DNA of 64,000 nt from assembly GCA_021014325.1 (NCBI GenBank), contig CM037472.1, positions 23,421,063 to 23,485,062 on the forward strand, given 5' to 3'. This stretch comes from Plazaster borealis (taxonomy: Eukaryota; Echinodermata; Asteroidea; Forcipulatida; Labidiasteridae). Positions 48,974 to 59,344 of this stretch are shown here, one piece after another (the stretch's first letter is position 1; each line of letters opens with the position of its first letter). The notes under the pieces are model-generated. The model had not been told where the DNA came from, did no database searches, and saw only the letters and a list, made by a program, of their open reading frames with translations. A program made the translations under genes and the position numbers.

Positions 48974-51900
48974 CTGCAAGTAAATGAAATTATGCATTAC
49001 TCAAAAATCTTGTTTCCCATTTACAAAAATACCAAGCCCAAGCTGGACTTACCTTTCACCATCACTTTCCAGAGACATTCAAAGTTTTGGAGTCCCTTTA
49101 GGCCCCCATTTTATAAATAATAGTAATGATAATAATATTGGGGTCTTATAAGTGTAACTGGGTTCTTTTACATGCACAGTAGTCCCTGTTTATCTTCAAA
49201 GTTTAGTTCAGGAGTAAATTGTTAATGAAATTGTTAATGATAAGTTAACATTTCAAAGGTGTATATATACCATTAGTTTTTGGAAGAGTTAATTCATTTT
49301 CACCCTCTGGGTTTCAATTAAAGCATCATATAACCAACAAGTGAAAACTTCATCAAATTGAGTGATTATAAACAGACCCGGACATTTTGTAAGCATATAA
49401 GTTGTTCAAAAAGGAAATTGTTAATGTTAAGTTAACATTTTAAAGGTGTATATACCATTAGTTTTTGGAAGAGTTATTTCATTTTCACCCTCTGGGTTTC
49501 AATGAAAGGATCATTTAACCAACAAGTGAAAACTTCATCAAATTGAGTGATTATAAACAGACCCGGACATTTTGTAAGCATAAGTTGTTCAAAAAGGAAA
49601 TTGTTAATGTTAAGTTGACATTTAAAGGCATCATACACGTTTGGTAATTACTCAAAATTAGCATATAAACTGACTTGGTAACAAGCAACAGAGAGCTGTT
49701 GAAAGTATAAAACATTGTGAGAAACGACTCCCCCTAAAGTAACATAGTTTTGAGAAAGAGGTAATTTCTCACTAAAATAATAAAAACTTCTTGCAAGAAG
49801 TTTTTATTCTTATCTGAAAGCACACAAATTTGTACAACAAGGGTGTTTTTTCTTTCATCATTTTCTTGCAACTTCGATGACCAATTGAGCCCAAATTTTC
49901 ACAGGCTTGTTATTTTATGCATAAGTTGGGATACACCAAGTGAGAACATTGGTCTTTGACAATTTCCAAACGTGTTCAGTGCCTTTAAACAGGCTGTTAA
50001 ACAGGCTGAAACATCAGAACAATTCAAAACCCGGGTGAAAACATATCTGTTTACTTTGTACAGTTGTTGATTTCCCCATTGCAGCGCATAGAGACCCAAC
50101 GGTGATATGCGCTATATAAGAATGGTTTTATTATTATTTTATTATTATTTTATAACAAAATGTACAGAACATTCGGCTTTAAATCCCATCCGAAGGACGA
50201 AGCAATAACGGTTAAAAAAGTGACTTGCTTAAGGACAAAATTGTCAAGACTGGGACTCGAACCCACACTCTGCTGATCAGAAACACCAGAGCTTGAGTCC
50301 AGTGTGCTTGACCGCTCAGCCACGACACATGCAATGTCAACTACTACTTAAGTTCGATGGTAACCTCACTTCTTCACACAGACTCTAAGAAAGTGAGCTA
50401 CCTTCTTGCCATGTTCCTTGTCACTGAATTGTTATCGTATTTTAACTGAATTTGCACTGCCATTAGATTTGTATACATTTTCATGAACCAGCCAGAAAAT
50501 CAATCTAATATTAAACACTATCAGATTAAAACGTCAAAAGAAAATATAAATGAAGACTTACAACTTGTATGTCCATGACCCCAGTCGTGTTAAGTATGGC
50601 TAGTGACCTCAAGAATCCCATCATTTCCATTTCAGAATGTTTCCAATAGCTTGCTAAAAGACGGACTGATATATTATGATCAAAGGCTAAACTACGCAGC
50701 TTGTCATCAATAACTGGCCAAAACCTTCAAAGCAAAAACAAAATAATAATAATAACTTCATGTATTACGAAGGGTAAATGGCTATAAATAGTTCCCACCT
50801 GTCATCACACAGTGTAAAGTCGGCCATCTTTACGGGCAATGATAGCAATTTTTTGCGCACACAACTACCGGTATACTTTTTGCAAAAACACCACACATGG
50901 CTTTTGGAATTCTTTCAAATTCCTTGCATGATTGGTTGTTGAACTAGTTGGCTGTGTAGAAAATTTAATAGTTTGACGCAGCTCAAAGACAAAACCAAAC
51001 AGGAACTATCGAAAGATCTGAAATTTTGTGTGTTAGCTAGGATTGGAAAAAACCCAGTTAAGGATGGGCCTGGACAAGCTTTCTGATCTAGTAACGATTA
51101 TACCAAAAACTCTAAGCAGAAAGCTTGATCAAAAACAAGTATCAACTGGAAATCACCACCCATCTCATTCTATTAAACAGACACATCGCCTTTGGATCGG
51201 CCGCTTTGAGCTATAAAAGGCGTTTGTTAATGAAATTAATATAGTTCCAAAGATAATTGATTCTCACAAATATCCCTCATAATTGTGTGGTTTTCCTTTT
51301 AAATACTTTGTGAACTAACATGGTCCGTAATTTTGTGGAGTAAAAAATTTGGTTCTACAGAATTGCGGACAGTGTTAGTTCACAAAGTAAGAGGAAAACC
51401 ACACAATTTCGAGGGATATTTGTATTAATCATTATGTTCTACTTTAAAAATATCTTTCCAACCATATTAATTTCATAACAAACGCTTTTATAGCTCAAAG
51501 CGCCCAATCCGAAGGCAATGTGTCCCTTTAGCATCAGTAGGTGAGTGACCACCGAAACCTGGAGCATCACTGTTGCATTTCACACATCTTAAAGATTTCA
51601 TGGACACTCAGTGTTCACACCCCCCACCCCAACCCTACAACCAGCACCACCACCTGTCCAATATCACATTCCCTTTTCCAACATTGCCCAAATGCTAGTT
51701 GAAGTAAAAGCTCCTCATCATTGATTCATCTGAAAATCAGTCGTAATGCCCTTAATGCTAAAGAGTACGGCAGAGTGAAATGTTTCATCCGGATTCTAAT
51801 TGAGGGCGCTATACCATTTTTGTGTAAAAACAGAAAACCTACACGTGGGTTGTGAAACTGGGGGCCATCACTGATGTGTGTGTTCCATCCCAATCACACT

Positions 51901-54900
51901 GCCTCAATGTATGTATAGCTGTAAAATCACTAATACTCTTAGACTCTATATGGCAATTCCGAAGGTACCAAAGTATCTCTCCAAATGTTTGGATAGTCTT
52001 CACAAGAAAATATACACTGATGGTGCATGCTGCTGCTGTTGAAGGATTAACTCCATGCAGCCTGAAGATGGGAGACTAGACCTAGGAATTTATGAAAAAA
52101 TGTTCTGGATGTGTGCTCAGTGAAAAGTAAACAGCAACAGGTTAGGAATCTAACTTGACAAAGTACTTACGTCTGTGGATATTTGTAGGCAGCATATGGG
52201 TAGTAGTCCATCACGGCAATGTGGATAAAATGTTCAGCATTATCCATGACATCCAGTATTGCATCAATGTCATTGGCTCTCCCGTCTGGACAAAATGGCG
52301 GAGGTGAACTCTGCAGACAGATAAAAATAAAAAATACACAGCAGGGTTTCAGTAATACTAAAACGGATTGTGAGTCCGAGTCAAAAGTTTGTAAAAACCA
52401 GAGATTTTTAGGAACCTAAACCATGGCAGCCTCATCAAAGAAGAGTCACTTCTACTGTTTGTCAATAATGAGATTTTCAGGACACTAAGCACTGTGTTTC
52501 CCCTGGTTTACATTTGGTACCAATATCCTGGCTGTGTTTTCCCACTGTTTGCATAAAGTAGAAATACACTCGCTGCATTTTCCCCGTTTGAGTAAAGTAG
52601 AAATACACTCACTTTGTTTTCACTCTGTTTGCGTAAAGCAGAAATACACTCACTTTGTTTTCCCACTGTTTGCGTAAAGTAGAAATACACTCACTTTGTT
52701 TTCCCACTGTTTGCGTAAAGTAGAAATACACTCACTGTGTTTTCTCACTGTTTACTTTAATTAGCAATGCCCTTGCTGTTTTTTTTCTCCACTGAATACA
52801 TCATTCTTAGACATTACTAAGGAATCTCCTAAGGATGTACTGAGTAATGGGTCTGCTGTCACAAAGTGTCTAAAAAGTCTCCCATTACATGCTAAGTTAA
52901 TTCAAAACACTTAATTTGTTTCAGATGAAAGATTTACTCACAGATAAGTAAACATTCAGTTCGGTCCCATTAGCACTGACTTGCATTGGGGAATCTTGAT
53001 TGTATGGAGTGGTCAGGTTAGCTGGCCAACTACTTGGTATTTTGGCGTCTGGTTTGCCCAGGTCCCAGTACACGTCAAACAGCTTGGCTGTGTCTTCTGC
53101 AACGCAGCTGCAGTTGATGAACGCCACGCCCAACTCCTTGACCTTTAAAAAACAACAATGTCATGGGTCAATAGGTCATATGTGTGTCAGTAAATAGCAC
53201 TCTTAGCTTATAGCTTGGAGAACGGAAAGTTCCTTTTACAGGTTTAGAGCTAAATGTACCAAAAGTACCAAATGGCAGACAGTATCCAACCGAATTCACT
53301 TCAAAATACTGACCCTGGTTTTCAAATGTCTTAGTACTGACTCTGCACCTTCATACTAAACAGAAGTCATTCAACTGTACAAGCCAGCCAGAAGCCTCCG
53401 ATCATCTATGATTACTTGTTGTGCCCAAAACCGTACCACCACTGGCGACAAAAGCTCCCAAGCTGCTGCTGCCCAAAAACTCTGGAATAATTTAACCTGT
53501 AGTATCTGCCACTCTAACTCACTAACAGCTTTCACAGAGTCTCTAAAAACTCACTTGTTTAACTGATGTGTTTTGCTGATTCTGTTTATATTCCTCTTTT
53601 TGTTTGTTGTTCAATTTTGTTGTTAAGCGCTGTGTTACTTTCTCTGGGCCCAATTCATAGAGTTGCTTAAGCAGAAAATATCGCTTAACAATTTTCTGCT
53701 GAGCAGAAATGAGCAGGAAACCAGTCACAAGTTGTGCATATGACATGGTAGTTTGGCCAATAACCTTATTGTAGTATGCTTAGCTAGTTTTTGTGCTTAA
53801 GCAGCTCTATGAAATTTGGCCCAGGTTAGTCAGCGCGCTATATAAATGATCTGTAATAACGTTATCATTACCAAAAGTATATCAAAATGTGTTGTAGCAG
53901 CATTGTGACAAATACATGTCAAGGAAATCCTGGCCCTTTGGTGAGAGGCACACACTTTGGTGAGAGGCACACACTTCCTCTTTTGAGAGGAAGTAGAATT
54001 CTCTAATTATTTGTAGGATTTTGTAAGGAAATGCAAGGATAAAATCATTTAGACATTTCTAAATGTTTTTATCCTTCCAAAAAAAAACCCAACAACTCAT
54101 TTATGACTTTTGTACAGACTCGTTTATTCTAAAAAGATCACTTGAGAAAAAACTCTGCTAGGGTCGAAACATGAGGCCATTACCTTTTTTGTATTTGTAC
54201 CATAGGTCCTTGTAAGCAGTTTGCAACAGCTGATTCTGTTTTCTAAGAAATCACCCATCAACAACTTTGGTTTTGACACTATTTTCATTGGACATTGTGA
54301 AAACAAATTGTTAAAATTGTTAAATTAGTTCTTTTTTTACACTATTTTCATTGGACATTGTGAAAACAAATTGTTAAAATTGTTAAATTAGTTCTTTTTT
54401 TACACTATTTTCATTGGACATTGTGAAAACAAATTGTTAAAATTGTTAAATGATTTCTTTTTTCCACTATTTTCATTGGACATTGTGAAAACAAATTGTT
54501 AAAATTGTTAAATTATTTCTTTTTTACACTATTTTCATTGGACATTGTGAAAACAAATTGTTAAAATTGTTAAAATTGTTAAATTATTTCTTTTTTTCAC
54601 ACTATTTTTATTGGACATTGTGATTTGTTTTTAATTAAAACTTTTTAAGATGAATAAATACCCCTCATCATCATTAAACTTTTGTTTTATAGCAAAACAA
54701 ATTCACTTCTTAAATGCAGGCCCACCGCCACCTTTATTCACAGGGAGGTTCAATTAAAAATTCACTAATTGCCTATTGACCCAATTCACCTGACATCATC
54801 ACTCATGTCAAAATCTTGATTTTTGCGCCATTTTGATTGTCGGATTCACTGGTTGCCATTGTGCAGTGTGCATTTTAGGCAAGGCACCAGTGTAAGATGC

Positions 54901-57900
54901 GCACCATATATTTGTATTTTTGACTCCTAAAATGGCAGACCATGGGCAGATAGTAGCCGCATGTGACAGCAGTGCAATGGGTTCTATATATCAGCATACT
55001 GCTATGTAGACTTGATTTCAAGCCTGAGGATGCTTTTAAAGCCAAAACAAAGCTATTTCAGGCAGACCAAAAATAAAAAAACACAATCACAGACTTGGAA
55101 ACAAGTCTAACTGCCATGAAGAAGTGTACTTGTACCAAACATGTCACCGATTTGTTGTTGTTGTTATTTTGGTGCATGTTTTCTTTTGGGGAGGATCAGG
55201 TTGTGACAGTGGTTTCTTTCCCAGCCTTTTACCTCTTTGGACCCCGATTCGAATCCCACCTCAGACCGGAGCCTTGCATGTGGATTGGGTTTTTAGTCCC
55301 TACCTGATTGCGTGGATTTTCCCCATTTGGGGTATTCCTCCCACATCATAAACTGATCATTCCTTCTTGTTTCCTATTAATCCTGTTATTGGCGTTAATT
55401 GTGCTGTTGGATGTGTAATATATAACATTCCTGGATGTGTAATATATAACATTCCTACAAAAGTAATTCCCACATTAACAAAATCAAGATTCATTATTGA
55501 AGATTTCCAACCAAAATGTCATTCAAACGTTTCCTCGATGAGGAAAGTTCCTAATCTTTGACAGACTGAAGATTGACATTCGCAACCGTGGTATTGTGAC
55601 ACCCAACCATTCCCTGTGATAAATCATGATAAGTCATGGGAATGAAACATCATGACATTTCTGAAGTTTTATTCTGTTCAATTTTACCTTCATTTATCAG
55701 TTCAGAGAGATAATTTAAAAGCTTTCCGTAGGTGTCAATAAAGTATTCCCAGTGAAATAAGGTTGCTTGTCAATGGTTATAATCAGTTTATAATTTCTGC
55801 CCATCAGACCTACAAACCAGACATCAAGACCTACTTTTCATAAAACCAACCAAAGGCAATGCCTTTAAAATCAGTCAATTTTTTTGGTTCCTGGTTAAGT
55901 TGACATAAAGGCACTGAACACGTTTGGAAATTGTCAAAGATTAGTGTTCTCACTTGGTGTATCCCAACATATGCATAAAATAACAAGCCTGTGAAAATTT
56001 GGGCTCAATTGGTCATCGAAGTTGCAAGAAAATGATGAAAGAAAAAACACCCTTGTTGTACAAATTTGTGTGTTTTCAGACAGGAATAAAAACTTCTTGC
56101 AAGAAGTTTTTATTATTTTAGTGAGAAATTACCTCTTTCTCAAAAACTACGTTACTTCAGAGGGAGTCGTTTCCTACAATGTTTAATACTATCAACAGCT
56201 CTCTGTTGCTTGTTACCAAGTAAGTTTTTATGCTAATATTTGTTTTGAGTCATTACCAAACGTGTACGATGCCTTTAAAGAGGGTCTATAAGGTCAAGTT
56301 TTGTCATTCACTCATTTTCCAATAGATAGAGTCCTCACGGTAGTGGGTGAAAACTTTCAAGTCCCTAACCTCACGTTAAATAGTGTAAAATGCCATTTTA
56401 TTTGATATTCTTTCAGAACGAAATTTGAAACATGACACCATCGGACATCGAAAAACAAATGGGTCTGTACATTCCAAAGAGGAATTTTTGCGCCAGTCAA
56501 AAGGTCAAATTCAAAGCCGTTTTGATTGAATATCATCAGAATTCAGGAATGAACTAAAACTAAAACTCCTCGTACCAAAGTACAGACCATTTATTTGAAA
56601 TGTGACATCATTGAAAATTTTGGGATTTTGACAAAAATTGCACTTAAAAGGGTATCAAACACAGTGGCATTTTACACCATTTTAATGTGAGGTTAGAGAC
56701 GTATTTTTTTTCCCATTTTCATAAGGACTCTATCTGTTGGAAAATGAGTGGATCACAAAAACTGAATTTGACCTTGGAGCCCCTTTTTAAAGGCACTGGA
56801 CACTTTTGGTAATTGTCAAAGACCAGTATTCTCACTTAATGTATTCCAACATATGCATAAAATAACAAACCTGTGAAAATTTGGACTCAATTGGTCATTG
56901 AAGTTGCAAGAAAATAATGAAAGAAAAAACACCCTCGTTGCACAAACTTGTTTGCTTTCAGATGCCTGAGAAAGGCATCAGGCCTGAAGTCTTTCTCAGA
57001 TTCAAATATTTTAGTGAGAAATTACCTCTTTCTCAAAAAACTACGTTACTTCAGAGGGAGTCGTTTCTCACAATGTTTTATCCTATCAACAGCTCTCTGT
57101 TGCTCGTTACCGAGTAAGTTTTTATGCTAATATACATTTTAAGAAATTACCAGACGTGTCCAGTGCCTTTGAAGGGTTTATGCACTAGCGTCTTTCTTTC
57201 TGAAGGTAACTTGAGTGCCAGTCAAGAAGACGTACCTGAGTGAGGGACCGCCAGTCCATATTGGGGCTGCCGATGAACACGTGTTTACGGTCAACAACCC
57301 ATAGCTTAGTGTGCAGCACACCACCACCCATGAGCTTCTTGAAGTCCAAGATGCGAACTTCAGCTGCCCCGGCTTTCTCTAACCCCACTGTGTCTTCATC
57401 GGGGCTGGTATCGCTGGGCTTGTTCTCAGCTATTCTGATTGCTATGCCACCTTTGGTACCTGCTTTCAAAAGTGCATTGTAAATCGACTCCCCCTGCAAA
57501 TAAAACAAGTTGATGAATATTCACTTCTCTTCACCCAGAAGGGTAAACATGGGTAAGTGCCAGGGTGGAGGATGATATTGTGTTTGAAAAAGCCTTTGGA
57601 GAGCCAGGGCAACCCGGGGCTGTATACTCCGCAGGGAGCTGAGAAAGATTACAGGAATGTTAGTGGCCTTAAAGACCAGGGTACCAAGAACTAGTTATTA
57701 TTATTAAATCTACTTCCAAACCAGGGCCCAATTTCATAGAGCTAGCAGAAATGAGCAGGACACCAGTCACAAAATGTGCATGTGACATGGTATTTTGGCT
57801 GGTAACCCTAATCTGGTAAGCATAATTTTGTTGTGCTTAGCTACCTTTTGTGCTTAAGCAGCTCTATGAAATTGGGCCCCAATCTGTCCCTGTATTTTTG

Positions 57901-59305
57901 AGGTGGTTAGTCGGGGGGAGGGTGGGGGCATAGAAAAATATAAATAATTTAATTTACATTTTATTATCACAAAAGAAGAGCTTGTCGTGGTTTAAGATGC
58001 TCATAAACTGCTGTCTTTGCTTTGGTATGCTTAGTGCTCAAAGGCAAAAAAAATCATAACTCAATGAGAAAATTAATAGTTTTGATCAAGTCTGAGGAAT
58101 CTTTGATGACATCAATACCTCAAAGTCAGACGGGTCCTTGTCGGGGTTGTCCTCTCCTCTAAGTGTCCAATAGAAAGATGCAATATCTATGGACTCTGTT
58201 GCCATGTCAATGAGATCAAGCCAGGTATGATAGATGGATACGTGTGAAGGGGATCCTGGTGGATATGTTAAATTCAGTGGAATGCTCTCAGCGAGAATGA
58301 TGCTGTCAACGAAAAAGTTTAAAACACAATGTTGTAAAATGTCCTTACTACCTTTAGAAAAAAAGTACTTGTAATATCTAAACACAAGTCATTTTTAAGG
58401 TATGGTAAATTTTGGTAATGACCCTGAAAAAAAAGTTGTGTAATTTCTATCCGAAAGACTCCTTGTTCAAGAATGGTTGTAAGCATCCTGTGAAATTATT
58501 TTGTCTGAAAATTTTGGCGATTAAAGTTCCATGGTGTACAATTGTTAATGTTGCAACCAGAGATGCGGTTGGTACCCATTGTCACCTCGCTAAACATGGA
58601 TTGATTCGACGTTCTTGATTAAAATACTGTGACAGGGTTTTTTGCTGTTTTCTCAACAAGCATATAAACTTTATTCAGCTGAAACTTTCACAGGTGACTT
58701 TTATTGTATTTCCTTAATAAATTTGCCTATAAATCAGCATTTCGTTGACAAAAATCAATCTATGACCTTACTGTTACAGCTATTAACCACCAAGGACTAC
58801 AAGATCAGATAAATCCATAGTCCATCTTATCAATGAACTTAACAGTAAACTATTGTTATATAAAACCCAAACTCATTTTTATAATTGGAATAGTTTTAAA
58901 TGTGTTCTATAAGTTTGTTAATACTATGGAGTACAATGCGGGTAATGCATTTTTCAATCAAGCCTGTGAGGTACAGTTTATCCGATCACACCCATTGATT
59001 TGTAAGTGTAGAAAGTCTCTCTACACAATCACAACTCTTACTGGGCATTTTGTGAATCCCTTTATACACAGTTTAGTAACTGGATAATTTGGAGGTCAGG
59101 GAACACACCTGCAGTTGTCATTGCATTTCTCCCAGACAGCGGTTTCTTGCCGTAGGAGACTGACACAGACCAGAGTCGCTAGCAAGACGGCGAACATGGA
59201 GAGGAGAAAAATCACCCAAGGGATGTTGCTCTTGGCTCTATGCTGGAAATGAGGAACTCCTGAGAAGTTCCTTTTCTCTTCGTCCTCCATCTCTTGTCTC
59301 ATCAT
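48671..59305 (-). CDS. PLD3/PLD4-like phospholipase D family protein, complete coding sequence in seven exons
   Basis: Join of complement exons 59305-59109, 58302-58119, 57493-57236, 53142-52942, 52310-52171, 50724-50562 and 48973-48671. The total is 1446 bases, or 481 residues plus a stop; human PLD3 is close to 490. All splice phases agree. Residues 30-51 form one membrane segment after a short acidic and basic N-terminus, giving a type II anchor. HKD motif 1 is HTKLWVVD (His188, Lys190, Asp195) followed by GSPNMDWRS. Motif 2 is HNKYMVTD (His402, Lys404, Asp409) followed by GTSNWSEDYF. PLD3 and PLD4 are endolysosomal 5'-3' exonucleases of single-stranded nucleic acid and are linked to BMP lipid synthesis; this is family knowledge. 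The luminal domain carries several N-glycosylation sequons (NLT, NGT, NTT, NET). It may equally be an ancestral PLD3/4/5 gene, so no symbol is given. Confidence 0.95.
49207..49620 (+). repeat. Tandem repeat, ~186-base unit, locus 2
   Basis: Two full units and part of a third, cut short by MITE copy 10. It includes GTTAAGTTAACATTTTAAAG and CAAGTGAAAACTTCATCAAA. In PLD3-like intron 6. Confidence 0.87.
49621..49989 (-). mobile_element. Family A MITE, copy 10
   Basis: TTTAAA at both ends with full body and central palindrome. It interrupts the third unit of a ~186-base tandem repeat at its TTTAAA, and borders a LINE tail on the right. Confidence 0.86.
50005..50155 (+). mobile_element. LINE 3' end (CR1/L2-like)
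   Basis: 50005-50070 encodes AETSEQFKTRVKTYLFTLYS then Cys and a stop, the typical LINE ORF2 terminus. It is followed by GATATGCGCTATATAAGAAT and a TTATTATTTTATTATT tail. Confidence 0.66.
50176..50330 (-). mobile_element. tRNA-derived SINE
   Basis: Read on the minus strand: GTGTCGTGGCTGAGCGGTCA, a CTGGACTCAAGC arm, GGGTTCGAGTCCCAGTC, then TTTTGTCCTTAAGCAAGTCA. Same family as 14246. In PLD3-like intron 6. Confidence 0.72.
50562..50724 (-). CDS. PLD3-like coding exon 6
   Basis: Acceptor GCTTTGAAG, donor CAAGTT|GTAAGT. It completes Thr327 and encodes residues 328-381: FWPVIDDKLRSLAF, VRLLASYWKHSE and VMDIQV. FWPxIDD and the WKHSE region (WGHSE in human PLD3) are typical of the PLD3 branch. Confidence 0.93.
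51174..51530. mobile_element. Long-arm inverted-repeat MITE
   Basis: TAAACAGACACATCGCCTTT on the left pairs with AAGGCAATGTGTCCCTTTA on the right. GAGCTATAAAAGGCGTTTG and its inverse, and GTGTGGTTTTCCTTTT with GAGGAAAACCACACAA, continue the pairing inward. In PLD3-like intron 5. Confidence 0.78.
52171..52310 (-). CDS. PLD3-like coding exon 5
   Basis: Acceptor CTGTCTGCAG, donor CCACAGAC|GTAAGT. It encodes residues 281-326 and two bases of Thr327. It contains SSPPPFCPDGR, characteristic of PLD3/PLD4, and FIHIAVMDYYPYAAY, the strand that precedes the second catalytic lobe. Confidence 0.93.
52530..52755 (+). repeat. Minisatellite, ~43-base unit, about five copies
   Basis: Repeats of GTTTGCGTAAAGTAGAAATA CACTCACTTTGTTTTCCCACT with small changes. 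In PLD3-like intron 4. Confidence 0.88.
52942..53142 (-). CDS. PLD3-like coding exon 4
   Basis: A 201-base, phase 0/0 exon encoding residues 214-280. VKELGVAFINCSCVAEDTAK and the region IPSSWPANLTTPYNQDSPM match PLD3 closely; the Cys pair in NCSC is typical. It carries sequons NCS, NLT and NGT. Acceptor TTTTTTAAAG, donor TTATCT|GTGAGT. Confidence 0.94.
53435..53870 (+). mobile_element. LINE 3' end (CR1/L2-like), split by family D
   Basis: 53435-53566 translates to the C-terminus of a LINE ORF2 (QKLWNNL...SLTAFTESLKTHLF then a stop). The untranslated tail ends GCGCTATATAAATGA. A family D element interrupts 53646-53822. Heavily truncated at the 5' side, as is usual for LINEs. Confidence 0.68.
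53646..53822. mobile_element. Family D foldback element inserted in a LINE tail
   Basis: GGGCCCAATTCATAGAGTTG to CAGCTCTATGAAATTTGGCCC. It splits a LINE 3' end whose GCGCGCTATATAAATGA tail resumes after it. In PLD3-like intron 3. Confidence 0.72.
54277..54625 (+). repeat. Minisatellite, 62-63-base unit, six copies
   Basis: CACTATTTTCATTGGACATT begins at 54277, 54340, 54403, 54465, 54527 and 54600. The last unit has an extra ATTGTTAAA and a truncated end. In PLD3-like intron 3. Confidence 0.93.
55200..55345 (+). repeat. Dispersed repeat with B-box-like motif, copy 2
   Basis: CACC-type repeat with GATTCGAATCCCACCTCAGA and GGATTGGGTTTTTAGTCCCT. It may be a SINE fragment, but no A box is clear. 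In PLD3-like intron 3. Confidence 0.68.
55906..56279 (+). mobile_element. Family A MITE, copy 11
   Basis: Left end has ATAAAGG in place of TTAAAGG; right end is CGTGTACGATGCCTTTAAA. First member of a three-element array in the PLD3-like intron 3. Confidence 0.85.
56280..56785. mobile_element. Family C foldback element
   Basis: The left arm from AGGGTCTATAAGGTCAA is repeated inverted at TTTGACCTTGGAGCCCC. Arms of well over 100 bases pair imperfectly, including TCATTTTCCAATAGATAGAG and AACCTCACGTTAAA with their inverted counterparts. It fits exactly between MITE copies 11 and 12. Confidence 0.75.
56786..57173 (+). mobile_element. Family A MITE, copy 12 (variant centre)
   Basis: TTTAAAGGCACTGGACAC to GTGTCCAGTGCCTTTGAA. 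The central hairpin is a different one (GAGAAAGGCATCAGGCCTGA...). It ends 62 bases from the donor of PLD3-like exon 3. Confidence 0.84.
57236..57493 (-). CDS. PLD3-like coding exon 3 (first HKD motif)
   Basis: A 258-base, phase 0/0 exon after the acceptor TTATTTGCAG, ending CTCACTCAG|GTACG. It encodes residues 128-213: an IAIRIAENKPS strand, then GVLHTKLWVVDRKHVFIG and NMDWRSLTQ. The catalytic His, Lys and Asp are all present. A three-element transposon array begins 62 bases past its donor. Confidence 0.95.
57724..57879. mobile_element. Family D foldback element
   Basis: GGGCCCAATTTCATAGAGCT to AGCTCTATGAAATTGGGCCC, a 156-base copy similar to the one at 53646. In PLD3-like intron 2. Confidence 0.75.
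58119..58302 (-). CDS. PLD3-like coding exon 2
   Basis: Acceptor TTCGTTGACAG, donor TTTGAG|GTATTG. It completes Ser66 and encodes residues 67-127, including LAESIPLNLTYPPG and the conserved PLD3-type core ESIDIASFYWTLRG. An NLT sequon is present. Phases match exons 1 and 3. Confidence 0.93.
59109..59305 (-). CDS. PLD3-like coding exon 1 (membrane anchor)
   Basis: The exon encodes residues 1-65 plus two bases of codon 66. It has two tandem ATGs (59305 and 59302), then an acidic stretch, then the hydrophobic segment WVIFLLSMFAVLLATLVCVSLL and the start of the luminal part (EKCNDNC). It ends at TGCAG|GTGTGT. A splice acceptor ACCATCAG lies just upstream, with the exon starting at 59311. The ATG is therefore probably preceded by only six untranslated bases in this exon, and the rest of the leader comes from a far upstream exon. 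Confidence 0.92.
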
Positions 59306-59344
59306 TCTTTACTGATGGTGTCAAAATAAAAACAAAACGTCAAC

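Noticed and set aside
52530..52755. CRISPR-like array
   Set aside because: Units are contiguous without unique spacers, and the context is an animal intron.
54277..54625. CRISPR-like array
   Set aside because: Head-to-tail minisatellite with no variable spacers.
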